64,000 nucleotides of DNA from Candidatus Nyctobacter psychrophilus. Its GTDB lineage: Bacteria > Vulcanimicrobiota > Vulcanimicrobiia > Vulcanimicrobiales > Vulcanimicrobiaceae. The translations under genes were made by a program, and so were the position numbers. The notes beneath the pieces were generated by a model. It saw nothing but the letters and a program-made list of their open reading frames with translations. It was not told the DNA's origin and ran no database searches. Where the stretch lies: positions 62,001 to 126,000 of the forward strand of contig JACRTY010000017.1 in the NCBI GenBank assembly GCA_014305025.1, written 5' to 3'. Shown here piece after piece: positions 13,739 through 22,648 of the stretch; position 1 is the first letter of the stretch, and each line of letters opens with the position of its first letter.

Positions 13739-16700
13739 TTACAGTTTGATCTGCAACTGTAAGTATGCGTTGAACGGTAACCCTGTGGAGCTGCCGATCG
13801 TGCCGCCGTAGAACGACGGTAGATACGACTGCCTCTGCCACGGCTGAGCAGCCGAGCCGTTGGCGGCAGCATCGGTGGGACTCGTGCCGTTGTAGAAGTT
13901 GCTCGTGTAGAACGCGTTCGGACCGTAGAAGCATGTGTTGGCGTTCGGCGCATACCGTCCGCTCGTCCACGGTTCGCTTGAACCGCCGAAGCAGGTGTGG
14001 AAGACGTTGGCGAACGTCACCAGGGCAGTAACGTTCTTGCTGACGTCATAGTGCATTTGCACGTTCGCCGTCAGCAGCGTGGGGTTCCGGAACTGGCCCG
14101 GCTTGGCGAACGAGCCCGTTTGCGGATTGGGGATGAACAATTGCCCGGCGACTGGGCTAGCCGAAGCGTTGCCCGTAGTCAGTGCGAAATAGTTGCACGC
14201 CAGCGGGTTGGTGCTGGGCGACACCGCTGTGATGCCAGCTTCACTCGCATTCTGCGTGCAGGCGCGGGGGTCTTTACCGGCGACGTCGTAGGGTCCGCCG
14301 TACGACCCCCCCTCGCTGATCTGGAAGCTCGGTGTGATCGCGAAGGGCCCGTGCTTGTAGTTGAGGATGAGCGAGCTGATGATGGGCGAGTCAAAGTAGG
14401 TCGTGTTGGGATTGTTCGTCGCCGATAACCCACTTAGGCCCGGAGCGTACCAGCCGCTCGGATCCAACATTGACTGCGTCGGCAAGCTGTAATAGGAGTT
14501 CAACACCGTGCCCGCTCCGCAGGCTGACGGCTTACCCGTTGTGTCATTGTAGCAGGGCGCCCCGCCCCCCGCCTTCGTCAGCGTGTTGAACTGAGCGATT
14601 GCCGTATTGGCGCTGGCAATTTGGTTCTGACCGAAGTACTGCTTCTGGTATTGCACCTGGGCGTTGGTATACGTGAAGGCGAGCGAACCCGATAAACCGT
14701 CGCGGCTGAAGTCGCCTTTGCTGAGCGCGGCTTCGATACCGGAGCTGCGGAAGGCGCCGACCGGCACCTGGGTCACGAAGTTCGGCCCGATGAAGGCCTG
14801 CTGCTGGTAGCCGTTGGTGTAGTTGAAGAACGGTGACAGCTTGATAGATACGTCCGTACCCTTCAGCTGATGTTCGATCGAGAGGTCGGTCTGCAGCGCG
14901 TTTTGCAGCGGTATGGGGTGGAACGGCGTGTTGAAGCCGAGCGGCAACGTGGCGTTCCAAACAGTTAGAGCGTTGCCCGAGCTGTTGAGATACTGTAACG
15001 ATGCCGAGATCGGCGGCTGCGTGTACTCGCCCGCGCTCGCACGCAGAACGGTCAGCGGGTCGACCGTATATGTCATCGACACACGCGGTGAGAGGTGTCT
15101 CAGTACGTACGAGCCCGGAGACGACGCGGAAAACGCCGGATGTGCGTACCCGCTCGGGCAGGTAGCCTCGTAGACGACTGGTGCCGGCGGCGGGGCGCCG
15201 GGCTTAAGGGGGGTCGTGAGGACCGAACCACTCGCGTTTTGGCAAACGTAGCTCGAGATCGCCGCAGCGTAGTACGCCGTGCCTGGCGTAACCGGTGCGA
15301 GGTCGTAGCGATAGTTGTCAAAACGTAGGCCGAGGTTGATGTTTAGGTTCTGCGTCGGACGCCAATCGTCTTGCAACGACGTGAACAAGAAGAACGGCTT
15401 GACCGTATTGAACGTACCGTACGTCGAGCCGTTCTGGAGCGTAATCCATTGCGCCCCTGCCGTTTGAGCTGGGGAGCCGGCGGGTGCTAGTGGATACGGC
15501 CCATTTCCGGCGACGTCAGTGGACGGCGAGTGGGGCACACCACAGGCGACGGGATCACCGGTCGACGGATCGTAGCAGGTGTACGCGCCGTTCTTTTGGC
15601 TGGCGTAGCCGACGAGCGACCCACCGCGCAAGCTATTCCCGACGAAACCGCTGTTGTTGAAGCGGGAAACGTTGGCCGTTGTGTAGTTCCCCGTGAGGTT
15701 GAGCAGATGTTGGCCGATCTGATCCGCCAACTGAACTTCACCGCCTCCGGTGTGGGTGATCAAGTCGTAGTTGGCGGCGACACCACAGTCGTCGGTAAAG
15801 CTCCCATAGGTGTAGCAGTTAAACGCCGAATTCGCGCCCGCTTGGGTCCAGTCGGAGAAAAACGTGTACCCGAAGACGCGCGCGTACGCCGAGGACCCGA
15901 GGCTCTTCGTATACTGAAGTTTTACGATTCCCGTGTCGTTCCAGATCGTGTCTTTCCGGTCGGCCGGTACTTGTGCGAGCGCAGGCCGAGCTCCGGGGCT
16001 GGAGGGCTGCAAATACGTCTTCGTCGGGAGATCGAACCCGTTGGCATTTTGGATTACCGTGCCGAAGGGCAAATTGTAGACGTTCGACGCGTCGAGGTAG
16101 AACGGATAGTTCGCCCCCCCCGTCACCGCACACCCGGGTGCCCCCGTACCGCTCGGCGGGCAATAGGGCTGACCGGTCACGTCGAGCGTGTACGGCCCGT
16201 AGCCTCCCGCATCGTTGGGGCTCGAGTAGTACGTCGTTTGTAAAGCCGAGACGCTTCCGAGCAGCTGGATATCGTCCTTCGAACCGTCCTTGTGCGGAAT
16301 GCCGAAGTGCAGATTGAGGACGTCTTCGCGGTCCGAGATGGACGAGGCATTGCCGAACACTGCAAGGTTCGAGGCTGAGTTACCGATGAAGCACTGACCG
16401 CCGTAGCCGAAGCCGTTCACCGGAGCTGTCGCGGCGATGGGGCTCACGTTGCTACCGGGTTGACAAACCGGCCACACGCCCCGCCCGTTCGTGCCTGTCG
16501 CTCCAACATTATATGACCCATACTCTTGCGGGATGAAGTCGTATTCCGCGCCCGGCGGAATTAATGTTGCGGCTTGATTGTTGTCGACGTAGCGCAAGTC
16601 TTGATTGTAGCCGCTGGCGCCGATGTAGTAGCTGAAGTTGCGGTTCTGGGTCGCACCGCCGTACTCCAACTTTAAAGAGTGGTAGAAGGCCCCGGTGCCG

Positions 16701-17488
16701 TATCCGGTGTCGAGGCTTCCGAAGGACGGAAACGTCCCCGTCTTGATGACCTGGTTGATGAATCCCGACGTGCCCGCCGAGGAGCTGGAGGACGGACCGC
16801 CGCCGGTGTACACCTCGAGTTGTTGCAAGCCGAGGTTTGATTCCGTCGAGGAATTGTAGTTGTCGAAGGCGCGGTTGACCGGAACGCCGTCGTATTCATA
16901 GCTCGTGAAGAACGACTGATTGCCGTGAATGTACACGGCGTTGTTATTCCAGCCGGTGCCGCCGATGGGCACGTTCACGCCCGGCGCCGCTGCTATCGCG
17001 GAATAGGCGTTGTTGAGGTTGCCGCCGCTGCCGAGCGGCGCCGCCGCCGCGGCTTGGGCGCTGTTGATGTTGTACGTGTCCGATGTGACGCCCGGCTGGA
17101 CCAGGTTCGCCCGGGCACGCGTCGTGACGCGGGCGATGGTACGGAGATTTTCCGTGGTCAGGTTGACGCGTGCCGTTTGGTCGGCCGAGATGGTGACCCC
17201 CGGGGTCGAGGCAGGGTTGTAGCCTTGCTTTTCAGCGGAAACCGTATACGTGTCCGGGTTAAGGCTTAAGATGGTAAAGCGCCCGGTCGCGTCCGTCCGC
17301 GCCGAGGCAACTTGCGACGCACTGGTGGCAGTGACCGTCGCGCCCTCGATGGGTTGATGCGTCTTTTGATCTAGCAGCGTCCCGCTTAGATTGCCCGTCG
17401 TCCCGGCCAGAACCGATGTTCCCTGACTGAGGAGGGCGACCATGAGAAGGACGGCGATGATCGCAGACTTCAAGCTGCGAGTCAACAT
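13739..17488 (-). CDS. TonB-dependent receptor with carboxypeptidase-regulatory-like N-terminal domain
   Basis: A large outer-membrane receptor, 1249 residues from the ATG at 17488, which has an AAAGGA site seven bases upstream. A signal peptide (1-28, ending 'SVLAG') precedes an Ig-like CarboxypepD_reg domain (about 30-105: 'GTLLDQKTHQPIEGATVTAT'). Next comes the plug ('GWNNNAVYIHGNQSFF', 'YEYDGVPVNRAFDNY', 'LQQLEVYTGG') and a long beta-barrel rich in Tyr, Asn and Gly that ends 'LPFNAYLQLQIKL' with a terminal hydrophobic residue. It should import a bulky nutrient using TonB energy. No TonB/ExbB genes are nearby, so the substrate cannot be inferred. Confidence 0.88.
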   Translation of the reverse strand: MLTRSLKSAIIAVLLMVALLSQGTSVLAGTTGNLSGTLLDQKTHQPIEGATVTATSASQVASARTDATGRFTILSLNPDTYTVSAEKQGYNPASTPGVTISADQTARVNLTTENLRTIARVTTRARANLVQPGVTSDTYNINSAQAAAAAPLGSGGNLNNAYSAIAAAPGVNVPIGGTGWNNNAVYIHGNQSFFTSYEYDGVPVNRAFDNYNSSTESNLGLQQLEVYTGGGPSSSSSAGTSGFINQVIKTGTFPSFGSLDTGYGTGAFYHSLKLEYGGATQNRNFSYYIGASGYNQDLRYVDNNQAATLIPPGAEYDFIPQEYGSYNVGATGTNGRGVWPVCQPGSNVSPIAATAPVNGFGYGGQCFIGNSASNLAVFGNASSISDREDVLNLHFGIPHKDGSKDDIQLLGSVSALQTTYYSSPNDAGGYGPYTLDVTGQPYCPPSGTGAPGCAVTGGANYPFYLDASNVYNLPFGTVIQNANGFDLPTKTYLQPSSPGARPALAQVPADRKDTIWNDTGIVKLQYTKSLGSSAYARVFGYTFFSDWTQAGANSAFNCYTYGSFTDDCGVAANYDLITHTGGGEVQLADQIGQHLLNLTGNYTTANVSRFNNSGFVGNSLRGGSLVGYASQKNGAYTCYDPSTGDPVACGVPHSPSTDVAGNGPYPLAPAGSPAQTAGAQWITLQNGSTYGTFNTVKPFFLFTSLQDDWRPTQNLNINLGLRFDNYRYDLAPVTPGTAYYAAAISSYVCQNASGSVLTTPLKPGAPPPAPVVYEATCPSGYAHPAFSASSPGSYVLRHLSPRVSMTYTVDPLTVLRASAGEYTQPPISASLQYLNSSGNALTVWNATLPLGFNTPFHPIPLQNALQTDLSIEHQLKGTDVSIKLSPFFNYTNGYQQQAFIGPNFVTQVPVGAFRSSGIEAALSKGDFSRDGLSGSLAFTYTNAQVQYQKQYFGQNQIASANTAIAQFNTLTKAGGGAPCYNDTTGKPSACGAGTVLNSYYSLPTQSMLDPSGWYAPGLSGLSATNNPNTTYFDSPIISSLILNYKHGPFAITPSFQISEGGSYGGPYDVAGKDPRACTQNASEAGITAVSPSTNPLACNYFALTTGNASASPVAGQLFIPNPQTGSFAKPGQFRNPTLLTANVQMHYDVSKNVTALVTFANVFHTCFGGSSEPWTSGRYAPNANTCFYGPNAFYTSNFYNGTSPTDAAANGSAAQPWQRQSYLPSFYGGTIGSSTGLPFNAYLQLQIKL

Positions 17489-17651
17489 GCAGTATCCTTT
17501 CAAATAGGGTCAAATAGGGTCACGGTCGGACGCCCTACATTAGAGCGACCGCCGTACGCTGAGCCGATTTCTGGTAATAGTCTGTTAATCCTCTTTAAAG
17601 AGGGCACACCAGCAGCACATCTTGGGGCGCCGGCCGGTTCGGGAAACTGAC
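17489..17651 (-). promoter_or_regulatory. Receptor leader with tandem repeat and palindrome
   Basis: The 163-base leader upstream of the receptor holds two adjacent copies of CAAATAGGGT (17501-17520). They lie next to the ribosome binding site. It also has a perfect 14-bp palindrome CCTCTTTAAAGAGG (17590-17603). I see no clear promoter hexamers. The tandem repeat could be a regulator site or affect translation. The palindrome could be an operator or the end of the upstream gene's transcript. Confidence 0.4.
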
Positions 17652-18365
17652 CTAGCAGCTCGACAAGATCGTGTCGGCGCTTTGGGCGGCGTCGCCTTCG
17701 GCATCGCCGATGCGGTCCAGCTGTTTGTCGAAGCTGATGATGTTACGCACGTCGCGGGACGCCTGGGGCATCCTCTGTGTCTCAAGGTCATAGCCGCCGG
17801 GGAGCGGGGGTGGCGACGGCGGGCCCTGTGGATCGAACGGATGGGGAATCCAGGTCAGATTCGTGCCGGTCGCCACATCCATCATGGCATGGACGACCCC
17901 CAGTGAGTCGATCGCCAGTTGGTGCTGCCTGTCGAGCGCCCGTTGCAACTGCGAAGCAAGTTCGACCGTCGCTTTGGCGATTTGCGGATCCGACGCTGTC
18001 TTGGCCGTATCGCGCAACGCATTGATCTCGCTCTGGGCGGGCGCAATCTGCGCGAACAACTGTTTCAAGTATGCCATCAGCTTGACGCGATCATCATAAA
18101 GACGCTGTTCGGGGACACGATCGCGATTGTCGGGTTCGATCAGTCCCATCGTGTAGTGCATGTAACTCAGCTGATCGTCGGCCGCCAGCAACGGGACGGC
18201 GGCTCCGTTAAAGTGCGTCTGAAACGCTTTGCAGAACGCTGTCACGGCATGGACCCGTCCGATGATGCGCAGCGGCTCACGCGGCGTCGGCGAGGGAGCC
18301 GGGTGCGCGGGCGCGCCCCTCGCTCCCAGAAGGAGGACTGCCATGAGCGCAAGGACCGGCGCCAT
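17652..18365 (-). CDS. Secreted protein of unknown function
   Basis: A 237-residue protein with a clear signal peptide ('VLALMAVLLLGARGAPAHPA'). The mature protein is mostly helical, with a central region (about 90-155: 'LKQLFAQIAPAQSEINALRD', 'VELASQLQRALDRQHQLAID') that looks like a coiled coil. A Pro-rich stretch (PQGPPSPPPLPGG) follows, and there are two Cys in the mature chain. No family recognised. It is transcribed toward the TonB-dependent receptor and could be a periplasmic partner, but nothing in the sequence proves that. Confidence 0.65.
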   Translation of the reverse strand: MAPVLALMAVLLLGARGAPAHPAPSPTPREPLRIIGRVHAVTAFCKAFQTHFNGAAVPLLAADDQLSYMHYTMGLIEPDNRDRVPEQRLYDDRVKLMAYLKQLFAQIAPAQSEINALRDTAKTASDPQIAKATVELASQLQRALDRQHQLAIDSLGVVHAMMDVATGTNLTWIPHPFDPQGPPSPPPLPGGYDLETQRMPQASRDVRNIISFDKQLDRIGDAEGDAAQSADTILSSC

Positions 18366-18428
18366 CGGGCGATCTTCCGTGAACCGGTGACCAGCCCCTT
18401 GGGGGCCCGCAATGCCCCGACGTCGAGT

Positions 18429-18998
18429 TTAGCGAGGTGCGAGGAAGGGATCGGCGTTCAGCGTGACTTCGGCTATCGCGACGAGACTAAAGCGATCGCG
18501 GTAGCCCATTTTGCGCGATTGACCGTACGCAACGTCCGACGGTTGGGTGAACCGGACCAGGCGGTTCTCCCCGATGTCGACGACCAGATATTCGGGAATG
18601 CCGCGCGAGGCGTACAGTCGCTGTTTGCGACCGAGATCGAATTCAATTGACGATTCCGCGACTTCGATCAAGGCGAACATCTCGCCTGGATCGGGGCGGC
18701 GCTCTTCATAGTTCCGCGGCGCGAGAATCGCGACGTCGGGTTGCGGTTCCGAGCGGCGATCGAGCGGAAATGAGCCTTGCGGCACGATGAAGGCGCGCCT
18801 CCCGAGCATGTCGTGCAGGTAATGGACTATCGTAGCATGGCGTGACCAATGCCGGTTACCGATCGGCGCCATTTCGATCAACTCGCCGTCGATGAGTTCG
18901 ACGCGCTCGTCGGGATCGAAAATGCCGATTTCGGCCATACGATGGTACTCGTCGACGGTGATGTCTCGACGTTTATATTCGGTGGCCATCTCACTCAT
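18429..18998 (-). CDS. Uma2-family (DUF820) PD-(D/E)XK nuclease-like protein
   Basis: A 189-residue Uma2/DUF820 protein: 'ITVDEYHRMAEIGIFDPDER' then 'VELIDGELIEMAPIGNRHW', with the nuclease-fold residues in 'EPQPDVAIL', 'ALIEVAESSIEFDLGRKQRL' and 'IPEYLVVDI'. The family has a restriction-endonuclease-like fold and is expanded in many genomes, but its biological role is not settled. It starts at ATG 18998 as a single gene with no evident partner. Confidence 0.88.
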   Translation of the reverse strand: MSEMATEYKRRDITVDEYHRMAEIGIFDPDERVELIDGELIEMAPIGNRHWSRHATIVHYLHDMLGRRAFIVPQGSFPLDRRSEPQPDVAILAPRNYEERRPDPGEMFALIEVAESSIEFDLGRKQRLYASRGIPEYLVVDIGENRLVRFTQPSDVAYGQSRKMGYRDRFSLVAIAEVTLNADPFLAPR

Positions 18999-19051
18999 CG
19001 TATCCTAAGCCCCTTAGATTTCCGCATCGTAACCGTAACGTTTTCAAACCG

Positions 19052-20770
19052 CTAGACCTCCATCACCACCGGCACCACGATCGGCCGGCGGCGCGTGCGC
19101 TCGTAGACAGCTTTTGAGAGCCCCTGGCGGATGTGTTCTTTGACCGTGTTGACGTCGCGGATGCCCTCGGCGGAACAGCCGCCGAGAATGTCGGCGACGC
19201 GGCGTTCGAGATCGCGCGTTACCTGGTCGGCTTCGGGCAAATAGAAGACCCCGCGTGAGATGAGGTCGGGGCCCGCGACGACACGGGACTCCTCCGCGTC
19301 CACCGTCACGACGACGAGCATGATGCCGTCGGCCGAGAGGTGCTTGCGGTCGCGCAGGACCGCCTCGCCGACGTCGCCGACCCCGCTGCCGTCGACCATC
19401 ACGTTGCCGGCGTAGGTCTTGCCGATCTTCTCGGCGCCAGCCGGCGTGAACTCGACGACGTCGCCATTTTCGATGACGAAGCAGTTCTCGGGTGCGACAC
19501 CGGTCTTTTGCGCGAGTCCGGCGTGCGTGACGAGCATCCGGTATTCGCCGTGGATGGGCACGAAGTACTTCGGGCGCACGAGGTTGAGCATCAGCAGCAA
19601 CTCTTCTTGCGAAGCGTGACCCGAGACGTGGGCGGTGCCGCGCGCCGTGCCGTGGATGACCGTCGCGCCCAGGCGGTACAGGTTGTTGATCGTCTTGCCG
19701 ACGCTCTTCTCGTTGCCCGGGATCGGCGTCGCGCTGATGACGACCGTGTCGCCGGCGACGATTTTCATGCGCGGATGGTCGCGGACTGCCAGGCGTGAGA
19801 GGGCCGACATCGGTTCGCCCTGGGAGCCCGTCGTGATGACCACGATCTCGCTGGGCGGAAACGCGTCGAGCTGCTCGAGGCGGATCACCCGCTCCGGCGG
19901 CAGATTGAGATAGCCGAGCGCGGTTGCATGCTGCACGACGTTCATCAGCGAACGCCCGAGCAGCGCGATCCGCCGCTCGAAGCGCAGCGCGGTGTCGACG
20001 ATCTGCTGGATGCGCGGCACGTTGGACGCGAACGACGTCACGATGATGCGCCCCGGCGCGTGGGCGAAGATGTTCGCGAAGGCCTCACCGACGACGCGTT
20101 CGGAGGGCGTGTGACCCGAGCGTTCGGCGTTGGTCGAATCGGAGAGCATGCAGAGCACGCCCTCGTCGCCGATGCCGGCGATCGCGGCGAAGTCGGCCGG
20201 CTTGCCGTCGAGGGGCGTCTGATCGAACTTGAAGTCGCCGGTGTGGAAGAGCGTGCCGAGTTCGGTCGTGATCGCGAGCGCGCAGGCGCCGGCCACGCTG
20301 TGATTGATGTGCACGAACTCGGTCTCGATGCCGCCGTAACGCACGCGCTCGCCGGGGTTGACGATCACGAATGCTTTATCGTTGAACTTATGGTCGCGGG
20401 CCTTCGCGCGGATCAGGGCTAGCGACAGCGGCGTCCCGGCGACCGGCACGTCGAACTCGCGCAGCAAATACGGGATGCCGCCGATGTGATCTTCGTGGCC
20501 GTGCGTCACGAGCAACGCGCGGAATTTGTCGCGCCGCTCGCGTAGATACGTGAAATCGTTGATCACGATGTCGACGCCGAGCATCGACTCGTCGGGAAAC
20601 ATCAACCCGCAGTCGACCACGACCAGATCGTCGCGCGTCTCGATGATCGTCATGTTGCGGCCGATCTCGCCGCAACCACCCAAAGGAATGATTCGCACGT
20701 ACGGTCCGTCGGGCGGGGGCGCGACGACGAGCGGCACGGGCGCGGTACTACGACCGTTCTGCTGCAGCAA
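19052..20770 (-). CDS. rnj: Ribonuclease J
   Basis: A metallo-beta-lactamase/beta-CASP ribonuclease with 5'-3' exo- and endonuclease activity in mRNA decay and RNA maturation. The zinc site 'VTHGHEDHIGGIPYLL' and the beta-CASP motifs 'LSDSTNAERSGHTPSE' and 'TTGSQGEPMSAL' are intact. The C-terminal domain is complete, ending 'RRPIVVPVVMEV'. The frame is open much further upstream, but the family length fits a start at TTG 20770, giving 572 residues, with GAGAG just upstream. It diverges from the small gene at 20841. Confidence 0.92.
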   Translation of the reverse strand: MLQQNGRSTAPVPLVVAPPPDGPYVRIIPLGGCGEIGRNMTIIETRDDLVVVDCGLMFPDESMLGVDIVINDFTYLRERRDKFRALLVTHGHEDHIGGIPYLLREFDVPVAGTPLSLALIRAKARDHKFNDKAFVIVNPGERVRYGGIETEFVHINHSVAGACALAITTELGTLFHTGDFKFDQTPLDGKPADFAAIAGIGDEGVLCMLSDSTNAERSGHTPSERVVGEAFANIFAHAPGRIIVTSFASNVPRIQQIVDTALRFERRIALLGRSLMNVVQHATALGYLNLPPERVIRLEQLDAFPPSEIVVITTGSQGEPMSALSRLAVRDHPRMKIVAGDTVVISATPIPGNEKSVGKTINNLYRLGATVIHGTARGTAHVSGHASQEELLLMLNLVRPKYFVPIHGEYRMLVTHAGLAQKTGVAPENCFVIENGDVVEFTPAGAEKIGKTYAGNVMVDGSGVGDVGEAVLRDRKHLSADGIMLVVVTVDAEESRVVAGPDLISRGVFYLPEADQVTRDLERRVADILGGCSAEGIRDVNTVKEHIRQGLSKAVYERTRRRPIVVPVVMEV

Positions 20771-20840
20771 AGTTGTCTCTCGTAAACGGGGCTTGCGGAT
20801 CCGGTTCTCGGCGTGAAGAGACAAGCCGGGAGGATACGCT

Positions 20841-21104
20841 ATGGTTCCGCTCGTTTTCGTCACCCTGGCCGCCGTGACTCTTTCTTGCACGACGCCGCCG
20901 CACCGGCACCAGCGGCACCACGCCCCCGCACTCATCGGCCCGCTGGCGGCCGACCCTAACCTGCTGTATTCCGCGCGTGCCCGTAAGCGCATGGTCGCCT
21001 ACCTAAAGCTACGCCTCCTCGAGCTGCGCGAACAGCACCTCGAGCGCGCCGCCGCGGCGATCGAACGGCGCCTTCCGGTTTCGGAGCTGCTGAAGGGACC
21101 GTAG
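20841..21104 (+). CDS. Small putative lipoprotein
   Basis: An 87-residue protein with an excellent ribosome binding site (GGGAGGA seven bases before the ATG). The N-terminus 'MVPLVFVTLAAVTLSC' looks like a lipoprotein signal peptide with Cys at the lipobox. The mature part is His-rich at first, then a basic amphipathic helix ('KLRLLELREQHLERAAAAIE'). No family recognised. It diverges from rnj, sharing a 70-base promoter region. Confidence 0.55.
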   Translation: MVPLVFVTLAAVTLSCTTPPHRHQRHHAPALIGPLAADPNLLYSARARKRMVAYLKLRLLELREQHLERAAAAIERRLPVSELLKGP

Positions 21105-21148
21105 GCGCTTCTTAACGGGCTCATTGATACCATGATTGCTGGGCGACG

Positions 21149-21346
21149 TTGAAGAAAAATCGAGAAATCATCCGCGAACCCAAACAAGATGGCTGGTATC
21201 AATTGCCCGGCGGTAAAACCGGCCATCGGCAATTCAAGCACCCTTCCAAGCTTGGTCGGGTAACGGTTTCAGGCAGCCTCGGGGACGACATGCCCATAGC
21301 GCTCGTGAAGAGCGTGGAAAAGCAATCAGGATTGAAATTGACGTGA
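21149..21346 (+). CDS. hicA: HicA-type mRNA interferase toxin
   Basis: A 65-residue double-stranded-RNA-binding-fold toxin. 'REIIREPKQDGWYQLPGGKT' then 'GHRQFKHPSKLGRVTVSG' carries the catalytic His followed by RQF. The start is TTG. Its end overlaps the antitoxin start by four bases (GTGA). HicA cleaves mRNA until neutralised by HicB. Confidence 0.88.
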   Translation: MKKNREIIREPKQDGWYQLPGGKTGHRQFKHPSKLGRVTVSGSLGDDMPIALVKSVEKQSGLKLT

Positions 21347-21705
21347 ATTACTACGTCGTAATCGAGCAGGGTGACCGGCCCCGTTCGTTCGGCGCCTATG
21401 TGCCGGATCTACCGGGCTGCGTCGCCACGGGCTCGAGCCGCGAACAGGTTCGTACCCGCATCCGCGCGGCCATTGAACTGCACGTCGCCGGCCTGCGCGA
21501 GGATGGGCTTCCGGTTCCGAAGCCGACGACGGTTCCCGAAGTCGTCACCGTCACGTCGCGTCACGCGGGCGGATACCATGTGGCCGGCCCTCAGGCCGTG
21601 GCCCCAAAGCTTGCCGACGCGCCAGCCGCCAAAGAGACACCGGTCGCTCTGCCCTCACGGGCGCCCGGAAGACGGTACGGTACACGACGGGCCAGGGAAC
21701 GCTGA
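21343..21705 (+). CDS. hicB: HicB-type antitoxin
   Basis: A 120-residue HicB protein with the RNase-H-like degraded fold: 'YYVVIEQGDRPRSFGAYVPD', 'LPGCVATGSSREQVRTRI', then 'AIELHVAGLREDGLPVP'. It starts with GTG inside the hicA stop. The last 45 residues are Ala/Pro/Arg-rich with no visible helix-turn-helix or ribbon-helix-helix, unlike many HicB proteins. DNA binding and autoregulation are therefore uncertain. Confidence 0.88.
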   Translation: MNYYVVIEQGDRPRSFGAYVPDLPGCVATGSSREQVRTRIRAAIELHVAGLREDGLPVPKPTTVPEVVTVTSRHAGGYHVAGPQAVAPKLADAPAAKETPVALPSRAPGRRYGTRRARER

Positions 21706-21786
21706 AGACGAAAATCGCTGACCGGAGAACTGCGGCGGGCGCGAGCCAATCAACCGGCGGTCGTTGAGGATGAACGGCCGCCGCTG

Positions 21787-22533
21787 ATGCGGAGAATCCC
21801 AGCCCGTCCGCGAATGGGTCGGCCGGTGCAGCAGCGCGACGACATCGAGCCGGCTGAGCGCCGTCCGCTTCTCCGCCTGACGCTCCTGCGCGACATCATC
21901 CTGCATCCGCGGCGCGCGTACGAGGCGGTCTTGGCTACGCGGTCGTGGCTCCCGGCGTACGCCGTCGTCGTCGCGTGCGGCCTCTTCGACCTGTGGCTGA
22001 GCACGCCGGCGCTCGCGCACGTCTTGACCTTGGCGGCGCGGCACGATCCGCACTCGGCCTTTCACGCAGGCGGCACGGCCGCAACCCGCCACGATCTGTT
22101 CCTCAACAGCGCGCTCTTCGGATGCGTACAGCCGGTCGTGCAGTGGAGCCTCGCGGCCATCGTCACCAGTCTGGTCGCTCGATTTCGGCGCCTGACCGTC
22201 GGCTACGGCGCCTTCTTCTCGCTGGCCGCCGTCTGTTCGGTTCCCGGTGCGCTCGGCGCCATCGTTGACGGCATCGCCATCTGGCTGCGTGCGCCCGCTT
22301 CCTATGGGAGCTTAAAGGCCCTCGCCGTCGCGGCGCCGGATAATCTGGCAATCTTCGCGTCGCCGCACAACGATCGCGAGGTCGTCTTCCTTTCGAGTTT
22401 TGGGCTTTTCGATGTATGGTCGACCGTTCTGTTCGCCTACGGCCTAATCGCGTTTACGAACATGCGCGTCACCACGGCGCTGGCGATCGCGTTCGGCATC
22501 GACATCATGGTGGCGTTGATCTTCGCACCGTAG
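21787..22533 (+). CDS. Yip1-family membrane protein (first copy)
   Basis: A 248-residue inner-membrane protein with about five hydrophobic segments. It begins 'LRDIILHPRRAYEAV', the N-terminal 'P.EAF/Y' pattern of bacterial Yip1-like proteins. Function is unknown; the family often lies beside export or envelope genes. It is followed by a second Yip1 gene and the TolC-MacAB-type run, so a role in that export system is a reasonable inference. The ATG at 21787 could be replaced by one nine codons later. Confidence 0.7.
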   Translation: MRRIPARPRMGRPVQQRDDIEPAERRPLLRLTLLRDIILHPRRAYEAVLATRSWLPAYAVVVACGLFDLWLSTPALAHVLTLAARHDPHSAFHAGGTAATRHDLFLNSALFGCVQPVVQWSLAAIVTSLVARFRRLTVGYGAFFSLAAVCSVPGALGAIVDGIAIWLRAPASYGSLKALAVAAPDNLAIFASPHNDREVVFLSSFGLFDVWSTVLFAYGLIAFTNMRVTTALAIAFGIDIMVALIFAP

Positions 22534-22560
22534 GAATTCGTCTTCGTCGAATCCCTACGG
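22528..22560 (+). repeat. Hairpin spanning the stop codon of the first Yip1 gene
   Basis: CCGTAGG (22528-22534, containing the TAG stop) pairs with CCTACGG (22554-22560). The stem continues with ATTCG/CGAAT after one mismatch, leaving a seven-base loop. There is no U-tract. It may act as a partial terminator or a 3' mRNA stabiliser between the two Yip1 genes. Confidence 0.55.
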
Positions 22561-22648
22561 TCGGCGCGCGGGCCGGTCTACGCGTACGTGCGACGCACGA
22601 AACTTTGGAAGGTGCAGCACCGTACCAGCTTCCCAGGAGGTCCTTCGC

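Noticed and set aside
18366-18428. CCCCTTGGGG in the gap after the Uma2 gene considered as a terminator.
   Set aside because: The palindrome is too short and has no U-tract.
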